Source: Bacteriovoracaceae bacterium
GTDB lineage: Bacteria > Bdellovibrionota > Bacteriovoracia > Bacteriovoracales > Bacteriovoracaceae
Direction of reading: 5' to 3'
Assembly: GCA_947440875.1 (NCBI GenBank)
Contig: CANETG010000074.1
Span: forward strand, 1-10,670
DNA length: 10,670 bases
Shown one piece after another: positions 6,112-10,670 of this stretch. Position 1 is the stretch's first letter. Every line of letters begins with the position of its first letter. The notes beneath the pieces are model-generated. The model searched no databases, was not told the DNA's origin, and saw only the letters and a program-made list of their open reading frames with translations. Made by a program: the position numbers and the translations under genes.

Positions 6112-7442
6112 CTAAGATCATCGACGCAGTCTCAATCGTGATGACTTGTGGAGATGAGATTTTTGCCATCCAAAGACAAAATTTTCTCAAGGCGTTTCCT
6201 GGATATTGGGCGCCCCCAGGGGGGAAAGTAGAAGAAAAAGATGAAGATTTTTTTCTTGTTCATCCACTCACCGAAGGATTAAATCCCAAACTCTTTGGCG
6301 CGGCCGTCAGAGAAGGAAAAGAAGAGCTGGGTGTCGATCTTCGCGAGGAAATTTCCTCCGGTAGAATTGAGCGTGTCGATTTTTTAGGTCTTGCGATCAC
6401 TCCAGATTTTAATCCTTACCGATTTGCCACCCATTTTTTCCGTTTTCATTTTAATGTCAAAGTTCCTTTTCTTATTGATACCAATGAGGCGCAGAAAGCA
6501 GATTGGCAAACTTGTTCCGAGCTTATGAAAAGTTATGAGGAAGGAAAGATTCTGGCCGTGCCTCCCGTGATAAAACTCATCCAAACTTTGGGTGAAAATC
6601 CAGACGTGCGTAAAATGGATGATCTCAATTTTGATTACGATCATACAAAGTACGTTCCTTATATCGAAAATGTGAAAGGTATCGTTCAGATCATGCCGCT
6701 GTCACATACCTTACCACCTGCTAGTCGGACGAACGCCTTTCTGATTGGTGGTATCCTGCTTGATCCTTCTCCTCGAGACGACGCTGAGTATGAGAAGTTT
6801 AAAAACACTCTCGCGCGATTTAGTTTCTCTAAGATTCTTCTGACTCATCATCACCCCGATCATCATGAGAGATCAACCAGACTTGCTTTTGAGTTCAACG
6901 TTCCGATGCTTATGTCTCAAGATACTCACGATAGACTCACAAAAATTATTCCAAACTATTTTGATGAGGTCGAAGTCATTATCGTGAAGGACGGTGATGT
7001 GGTCACTCGTTGGCTGGGTCACGACGTTCTTGTCTACGAGGTTCCTGGACATGACCGCGGTCAAATTGCTTTGGCGGACCAAACCATGTCTTGGTTTATC
7101 GCCGGTGATCTTTTCCAAGGCGTTGGCACCGTTGTCATTGGCGATGATGAAGGCGACATGGCAGAATATTTCCGGACCCTCGAAAAAGTTATCGCGCTTA
7201 ACCCTCGAGTTGTATTCCCCTCACATGGAATCGGCTTAGGCGGAACGAATATCCTTCAGACGACACTCGATCATAGACGTGCTCGTGAGAATCAAATCAT
7301 GACGATGTCTCAAAAGGGAATGACTGTGGATCAGATGCTGGAAGAAATCTACCAAGGTGTGAATAAGGCACTGTGGCCTTACGCCCGAAAGAACATCGTC
7401 AAACATCTTGTAAAATTGAAAGACGAAAAGAAAATAGTGTAA
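6108..7442 (+). CDS. Nudix hydrolase / metallo-beta-lactamase fusion protein with LACTB2-like C-terminal helical domain
   Basis: 444 residues with two enzyme domains. Residues 1-160 are Nudix: FPGYWAPPGG (30-39) leads into the box and REGKEELGV (68-76) completes it, but about 15-20 extra residues lie between them. A similar interruption and the FxPG-x-x-x-PGG lead-in occur in NUDT19/RP2-type CoA diphosphatases. Residues 190-375 are a metallo-beta-lactamase fold with the full metal set: THHHPDHH (H247, H249, D251, H252), H315 in PGHDRG, D334 in AGDLFQG and H373 in PSHG. Residues 385-444 (HRRARENQI ... KHLVKL) match the winged-helix tail of LACTB2-like hydrolases. The start ATG overlaps the IOR stop as ATGA, so translation is coupled. 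The substrate is unknown; candidates are CoA or acyl-CoA species linked to the IOR, or RNA, since LACTB2 is an endoribonuclease. The domain calls are firm; the function is inference. Confidence 0.88.
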   Translation: MTKIIDAVSIVMTCGDEIFAIQRQNFLKAFPGYWAPPGGKVEEKDEDFFLVHPLTEGLNPKLFGAAVREGKEELGVDLREEISSGRIERVDFLGLAITPDFNPYRFATHFFRFHFNVKVPFLIDTNEAQKADWQTCSELMKSYEEGKILAVPPVIKLIQTLGENPDVRKMDDLNFDYDHTKYVPYIENVKGIVQIMPLSHTLPPASRTNAFLIGGILLDPSPRDDAEYEKFKNTLARFSFSKILLTHHHPDHHERSTRLAFEFNVPMLMSQDTHDRLTKIIPNYFDEVEVIIVKDGDVVTRWLGHDVLVYEVPGHDRGQIALADQTMSWFIAGDLFQGVGTVVIGDDEGDMAEYFRTLEKVIALNPRVVFPSHGIGLGGTNILQTTLDHRRARENQIMTMSQKGMTVDQMLEEIYQGVNKALWPYARKNIVKHLVKLKDEKKIV

Positions 7443-7472
7443 AAAAAAGCCCTCTTTCGAGGGCTTTTTTTT
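7441..7472. terminator. Bidirectional intrinsic terminator shared by convergent operons
   Basis: GCCCTC (7449-7454) and GAGGGC (7459-7464) form a perfect 6-bp GC-rich stem with a TTTC loop. It is preceded by eight As and followed by eight Ts, so each strand has a stem and a U-tract. The stop codons of both genes (TAA at 7440-7442 on plus, TAA at 7473-7471 on minus) lie in the A and T tracts, so neither operon has any 3' untranslated spacer. Confidence 0.95.
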
Positions 7473-7689
7473 AGTTCAAATGCGTCTGATGAATGTAAAG
7501 GCGGAAGATCTTGTCTTTGGTTCTTCTAATGGAGAAGTTCCCAGTTTCTTTTTGATCTAACAGGAACTGATAAAACTCGGGTCTTGTGTCCGCGATTTCG
7601 AGAACTGATTTTCCCTCAAATTCGCCAAAATCAATCACCACTTTATCTTCTTCGATAATACCGGTGAGTGGACTTTGTTCCTGCGCCAT
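7471..7689 (-). CDS. Small conserved-looking protein with an FG-x-x-x-GKS motif (DUF3820/ExoX-tail-like)
   Basis: A 72-residue soluble protein. A hydrophobic strand (VVIDF) leads into FGEFEGKSVLEIADTRPEFY (residues 21-40), then a charged segment with IRRTKDKIFRLYI (54-66). The pattern FG-x-[FY]-x-GK[ST]-x-x-E-[IV], followed by a helix containing a Pro and an aromatic, resembles the small modules seen as DUF3820 and at the end of ExoX-like exonucleases. That resemblance is from memory and weak. No catalytic residues are evident. It is very likely a real gene: a near-perfect AAGGAGG ribosome site (7701-7695) sits five bases before the ATG, the gene ends exactly at the terminator, and a candidate promoter lies just upstream. 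It follows the HD-GYP-like gene after 92 bases, so it may be transcribed both with thrS-ddl and on its own. Function unknown. Confidence 0.72.
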   Translation of the reverse strand: MAQEQSPLTGIIEEDKVVIDFGEFEGKSVLEIADTRPEFYQFLLDQKETGNFSIRRTKDKIFRLYIHQTHLN

Positions 7690-7716
7690 TATTCCCTCCT
7701 TAGAATAGTCTGGTCC

Positions 7717-7734
7717 AGTTTCAGCCTTGAAACT
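7717..7734. repeat. Short inverted repeat in the leader of the 72-residue gene
   Basis: AGTTTC (7717-7722) and GAAACT (7729-7734) pair perfectly around a six-base gap. The repeat lies just at and after the predicted transcription start of the small gene, which would suit an operator. The T-rich stretch on the plus strand serves no gene, so a terminator role is unlikely. Confidence 0.3.
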
Positions 7735-7737
7735 TTT

Positions 7738-7767
7738 CTTATACTTTGATTATGGAAAATAAGTGAA
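7738..7767 (-). promoter_or_regulatory. Candidate promoter of the 72-residue gene
   Basis: On the minus strand, TTCACT (7767-7762, 4/6) and TATAAG (7743-7738, 5/6) are spaced 18 bases apart. Transcription would start near 7731, giving a leader of about 40 bases that ends in the strong AAGGAGG site. It lies just beyond the stop of the upstream HD-GYP-like gene. Confidence 0.4.
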
Positions 7768-7781
7768 CGCTTTGAAAAGTC

Positions 7782-8801
7782 TTAGTTACGGTAAAATTGC
7801 TTGAGAAAAACAACGAGCGCTCTGAATTCCTGAGGGTAGTCGTCAGCCATGATCTTTTTTATCACTTCGAGAGTCTGATACATGGACCTCTCAGAACGGA
7901 AGGGACGCCTCGATGTCATAGCGACAATGATATCGAAGACTGCCACCAACGTACTTTCGATCCCTAGGATGGTGTCGTTCTCTTTATTGGATTTCCGCTT
8001 AAGAGCGAGGTCCTTGATCTTGTGATTGAGAAAATGATGGTTTCGTACAATAGTCAGGTAATTTTTAGACAGTGGCACTCGCCCTTCAAGAAGGTCGTAC
8101 GAATAATCCGCATGGCTAGAAAACATCACCACGTCCCGTTCGGACATCGTCTTAAGATCATACTTGTTATCAGGAATCATCGATATTCCAATATCCTTCA
8201 GGTAACTGGTGAGAAAAAGATTTTCCATCTCTTTTTCGTGGAAAAGATGAATCGACTGGAGAAAAGACAAAAGCATGAGCGAGGAAAGCATCGGTTGGGC
8301 GAGAGTAAAATGGAAATTTTCGCTATTAAGACTTTCATAAAACTGCGGCTGAAGTCTTTTATTTTCCATCAAAAACTTCGAGAGATTTTGAGAGCTCTGA
8401 AACTGGAGCATGAGGAGCTCATCGTTATGTGGATTTCGATAGAGGCCTGCGAGATTCAAAGAAAGTAGCTTAATATCTTTGGTTCCATTCTCAATCGGAT
8501 CACCCACTGAGAGGGACCTTGTGATTTTTATAAGCGCAGTTTCTAAATTCTTTTTGATGTCTGTTAAATCCTCATCAAAAACGAACACCTCATGAAACGA
8601 GTTTTTAATGAGCGTACTGATGATATCTCGGCTTGGAGTCGTTCCCTCATTAATGACGGGAATGAAAAGACCACTTCGAAAAATGTAAGCAGGTTTATTT
8701 AATCTTTTAACAAGGTGAAGTTCGCCCACAAGAATAGGCTTAAGCTTAAGCGATAGCCTGTGTTGATCAACAAAAGAGTGGATAGAGTTCTGCCCCAGCA
8801 T
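7782..8801 (-). CDS. Degenerate HD-GYP-like domain protein, probably non-catalytic
   Basis: A 339-residue protein without signal peptide or membrane segments. Residues 20-100 form a small alpha/beta region (RSGLFIPVI, then HEVFVFDEDL) like the N-terminal domains often placed before HD-GYP modules. Residues 170-339 follow the HD-GYP plan: YLKDIG (200-205) where LLHDIG is expected, IPD (209-211), SSHADYSYDLL (228-238) for the H-x-x-x-G-x-x-x-L helix, NHHFLNH (254-260) where HHERxDGxGYP is expected, and FDIIVAMTSRRPFR (289-302), an almost standard family end motif. The HD His is replaced by Lys202 and the GYP segment is missing, so phosphodiesterase activity on cyclic di-GMP is doubtful; a sensing or scaffold role is inferred. 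The start lies 12 bases after the ddl stop and has no clear ribosome site, suggesting translational coupling. No signalling partner is adjacent. Confidence 0.78.
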   Translation of the reverse strand: MLGQNSIHSFVDQHRLSLKLKPILVGELHLVKRLNKPAYIFRSGLFIPVINEGTTPSRDIISTLIKNSFHEVFVFDEDLTDIKKNLETALIKITRSLSVGDPIENGTKDIKLLSLNLAGLYRNPHNDELLMLQFQSSQNLSKFLMENKRLQPQFYESLNSENFHFTLAQPMLSSLMLLSFLQSIHLFHEKEMENLFLTSYLKDIGISMIPDNKYDLKTMSERDVVMFSSHADYSYDLLEGRVPLSKNYLTIVRNHHFLNHKIKDLALKRKSNKENDTILGIESTLVAVFDIIVAMTSRRPFRSERSMYQTLEVIKKIMADDYPQEFRALVVFLKQFYRN

Positions 8802-8813
8802 TGGCTTATTTTA

Positions 8814-9809
8814 CTATAAATTCTTAATGTGCTGGGAAAGAAAGTCTTTAAAGGAGTGGCCATGAGCTTCCATCATCTTAGGAAACATAGAAATCGGAGT
8901 TAACCCAGGAAAGGTGTTAATCTCATTGAGATAAATTGTGCCCTCATCGAGGAAAAAATCGACTCGAGAGAGGTGCCGAAGCTTGAGACCATGATACAGC
9001 CGTGAGGAATAATCCGTAATCAGACGGATCTGCTCTGGTGTCAGGTTGTCAGCTTTGGTTGTGGTGGTCGTCTGACTTCCGCCGGAATATTTTTCTTCAT
9101 ACGAATAAAAAGATCCCGGACATATGATCTCTCCAGGGTAGGAAATCTGGAGTTTACCATTATATTCATAGACGGAGACTTCAATTTCCCTTGGCCTCAT
9201 TCTTTTTTCGATCAAAACGAAAGGTGAAAATAGAAAGGCTTCTTTGACAGCACTGATCGGATCTTTACCTTTCGGGACCATGAAGCAACCGACCGATGAA
9301 CCCTGACTCGATGCTTTGATGACGATGTCTCCATAAAGCGCTTGAAAGCCTTTCACTCTGTCGAATGCTTCGATCGTTGGTTCCGCGAGAAAAATGTAAG
9401 GGGTGTTCGCGACTCCAAGAGCAGACGCCCAAAGTTTTGTCGTAATTTTATTGAAACACATTTTACTCGTTTCAGAATTACAGCCAAGGTAGGGAAGTCC
9501 GATCATCTCGAAGTGTGACTGAATGTCCCCGGTTTCTCCGGGGTAACCGTGAATGCAGGGAATAGCGACATCGATTCTGATTCCTGCGTCGCCATCTTGC
9601 TCAAACGAGCGAAGATACTTTTTAGGGTCGAGAAGATACTTTTTTCCTGCGCCGTCTACCCATGCACCGGACTTATCAATCTCAATTGTCGTGAGATTCA
9701 CGTGATCAAGTTTTTCAAGACATGATTGGATATGCTTGACGGATACCAGAGAGACATCGTGCTCGGTACTACCGCCACCGCAAAGAAGTAAAACGTTCTT
9801 TTTAGTCAC
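8814..9809 (-). CDS. ddl: D-alanine--D-alanine ligase
   Basis: A 331-residue cytoplasmic ATP-grasp enzyme that joins two D-alanines for the peptidoglycan stem peptide. Motifs, numbered from the GTG start: GGGSTEHDVSLVS (11-23) with Glu16 for the first D-Ala; HGYPGETGDIQ (87-97); ATP-binding KASSQGSSVG (165-174) and EIEVSVYE (208-215); YEEKY (237-241), the tyrosine-containing loop usual in D-Ala-D-Ala rather than D-Ala-D-lactate ligases; and RVDFF, then NEINTFPGLT (282-304), with Mg ligands Asp284, Glu296 and Asn298. All catalytic positions are present. The GTG at 9809 is chosen because TAAGGC lies five bases ahead and the protein then begins right at the family's first strand. An ATG at 9836 would add nine mostly basic residues and has no ribosome site. 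It overlaps the thrS stop by eight bases, so the pair is coupled. Confidence 0.95.
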   Translation of the reverse strand: MTKKNVLLLCGGGSTEHDVSLVSVKHIQSCLEKLDHVNLTTIEIDKSGAWVDGAGKKYLLDPKKYLRSFEQDGDAGIRIDVAIPCIHGYPGETGDIQSHFEMIGLPYLGCNSETSKMCFNKITTKLWASALGVANTPYIFLAEPTIEAFDRVKGFQALYGDIVIKASSQGSSVGCFMVPKGKDPISAVKEAFLFSPFVLIEKRMRPREIEVSVYEYNGKLQISYPGEIICPGSFYSYEEKYSGGSQTTTTTKADNLTPEQIRLITDYSSRLYHGLKLRHLSRVDFFLDEGTIYLNEINTFPGLTPISMFPKMMEAHGHSFKDFLSQHIKNL

Positions 9810-10670
9810 GAAGCGCCTTAGGTATTTTCTCTTCATCCATTTGAGCGAATACCGAAAGTAAATCTGCGTGGGCGAGAGTCTCTGATTTCATTTCACCGTA
9901 TTTTCTCACACTAACCGTACCGCCACTCATTTCGTTATCCCCGATTACTAGCATGTAAGGAACTTTACCCGTCTGTGCCTGGCGAGTTTTGAGACCCATC
10001 GACTCATTACGATCATCCACGCGCACGCGGTAACCTTTGCGTGAAAGTTCGTTTTGAAGTTTTTGCGCGGCCTCGAGATGAAGCTCATTTTTCACCGGAA
10101 TCACAATCGCCTGCTCGGGGGCGAGCCAGAACGGGAAAGCACCACCAACGTGCTCGAGGTAAACTCCGATAAATCTCTCAAGTGAGCCAAGAAGTGCTCT
10201 ATGGATAACGACTGGTCTTTCCATCTCGCCATTCTGATTCGTGAATTTGAGATCAAATCTTTCTGGAAGTTGAAAATCGAGCTGAATCGTACCAAGCTGA
10301 AAAAAACGTCCGAGTGCATCCGCCACCTGGATATCAATTTTAGGTCCGTAGAAAGCACCATCGCCTTCGTTCAAGAAATACTCTCTCCCCGAAGCATCAA
10401 GCGCCGATTTGAGGGCGGCTTCCGCTTGATCCCAGACCTGATCACTTCCGACGCGTTTTTCAGGACGAGTTGAGAATCCGATTTTAATTTTTTTAAATCC
10501 AAAGTGCTCATACCCCATGAAGAACATATTCATGAGATCTTTCACCTCAGACTGAATTCCCTCTGTCTGGATAAAGATGTGAGCATCGTCCTGACAGAAC
10601 GTTCTCACGCGAGTGAGCCCTGCGACCACTCCCGATTTTTCGTAGCGGTGAAGTCTTCCGAAATCAGCGA
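9802..10670 (-). CDS. thrS: Threonyl-tRNA synthetase (C-terminal part)
   Basis: The last 288 residues are visible; the gene continues beyond the right edge, so the N-terminal TGS, editing and early catalytic parts are missing. The open frame at the edge already reads ADFGRLHRYEKSG, followed by GLTRVRTFCQDDAHIF. This is class II motif 2 and includes a zinc-ligand histidine (the H385 equivalent in E. coli). Further on come ALGRFFQLGTIQLDF, then VIHRALLGSLERF (motif 3, with the H511 equivalent) and FPFWLAPEQ, which opens the anticodon-binding domain ending in DRNESMGLKTRQAQ and VPYMLVIGDNE. It charges tRNA-Thr in the cytoplasm. An internal GTG at 10629 is not the start because the conserved motif runs through it. 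It is the upstream gene of thrS-ddl-HD-GYP-like; in many bacteria infC follows thrS instead. Confidence 0.97.
   Translation of the reverse strand, partial: ADFGRLHRYEKSGVVAGLTRVRTFCQDDAHIFIQTEGIQSEVKDLMNMFFMGYEHFGFKKIKIGFSTRPEKRVGSDQVWDQAEAALKSALDASGREYFLNEGDGAFYGPKIDIQVADALGRFFQLGTIQLDFQLPERFDLKFTNQNGEMERPVVIHRALLGSLERFIGVYLEHVGGAFPFWLAPEQAIVIPVKNELHLEAAQKLQNELSRKGYRVRVDDRNESMGLKTRQAQTGKVPYMLVIGDNEMSGGTVSVRKYGEMKSETLAHADLLSVFAQMDEEKIPKALRD
9815..9820 (-). promoter_or_regulatory. ddl: Ribosome binding site deciding the ddl GTG start
   Basis: On the minus strand TAAGGC (9820-9815) resembles TAAGGAG and is five bases from the GTG at 9809-9807. It lies inside the last codons of thrS. The ATG at 9836-9834 has no such site. 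Confidence 0.6.

Noticed and set aside
6213..6224. C5-A-G6 stretch as a slippage site or hairpin
   Set aside because: It simply encodes the conserved PPGG of the Nudix domain, and with a one-base gap it cannot form a proper loop.
7728..7752. TTGAAA with an AT-rich -10-like patch on the plus strand
   Set aside because: There is no plus-strand gene to the right; the same bases are better read as the minus-strand promoter of the small gene.
8022..8468. 148-codon open frame on the plus strand, antisense to the HD-GYP-like gene
   Set aside because: Low-complexity, basic, no recognisable motif or ribosome site, and fully opposite a gene with clear family motifs.
9810..9836. Longer Ddl N-terminus from the ATG at 9836
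   Set aside because: No ribosome site precedes it, it adds a nine-residue basic stretch not expected in the family, and the GTG at 9809 has a good site and places the first strand at the N-terminus.
10627..10629. GTG as a start of a short ThrRS-like protein
   Set aside because: The frame stays open to the window edge and encodes the conserved class II motif 2 just upstream, so it is an internal codon of thrS.

Overview
The window looks like a piece of a Gram-negative bacterial chromosome with densely packed genes, moderate G+C (about mid-40s percent by eye) and short intergenic gaps. A PstS-type lipoprotein, a D-Ala-D-Ala ligase, a variant HD-GYP protein and the long fused form of indolepyruvate:ferredoxin oxidoreductase (IOR) together point to a proteobacterium-like organism. 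The small proteins and the HD-GYP variant recall the Bdellovibrio/Bacteriovorax group, but this is an impression from protein style and not a proof. I see no tRNA, rRNA, CRISPR array, insertion sequence or phage gene, and no gene-free stretch longer than about 140 bases.

Layout. (1) Bases 1-198, minus strand: the first 66 residues of a PstS-like phosphate-binding lipoprotein, running off the left edge. (2) 199-335: a divergent intergenic region with an 11-bp-period direct repeat resembling a PhoB/PhoP box and a promoter for the next gene. (3) 336-1109, plus: a TauE/SafE membrane permease. Its stop codon interlocks with that of the convergent hpd gene inside a long inverted repeat. (4) 1106-2685, minus: a two-gene operon, NYN-domain ribonuclease-like protein followed by hpd (4-hydroxyphenylpyruvate dioxygenase). 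(5) 2686-2760: a compact divergent promoter region. (6) 2761-7442, plus: a second two-gene operon, a 1116-residue fused IOR and a Nudix/metallo-beta-lactamase fusion protein, joined by an ATGA start/stop overlap. It ends at a strong bidirectional terminator (7441-7472). (7) 7471-10670, minus: thrS (partial), ddl and a degenerate HD-GYP protein tightly packed as one operon, then a 72-residue protein with its own likely promoter, ending at the same terminator.

How the genes may work together. hpd and the IOR are transcribed away from one short control region and can act on the same metabolite, 4-hydroxyphenylpyruvate. HPPD sends it to homogentisate (O2-dependent), and IOR converts arylpyruvates to arylacetyl-CoA (CoA- and ferredoxin-dependent). 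The Nudix/MBL fusion is translationally coupled to the IOR and may act on CoA, acyl-CoA or nucleotide by-products. Alternatively, with the nearby NYN protein, it may belong to RNA metabolism. The right-hand operon is housekeeping (tRNA charging, peptidoglycan precursor synthesis) with a probably non-catalytic HD-GYP-like protein attached.

The least ordinary items are the Nudix/MBL fusion and its coupling to the IOR, the divergent arylpyruvate node, the interlocked convergent stops in a hairpin, and the HD-GYP-like protein that has lost its signature residues. All functional assignments rest on motifs read by eye; no database search was possible.
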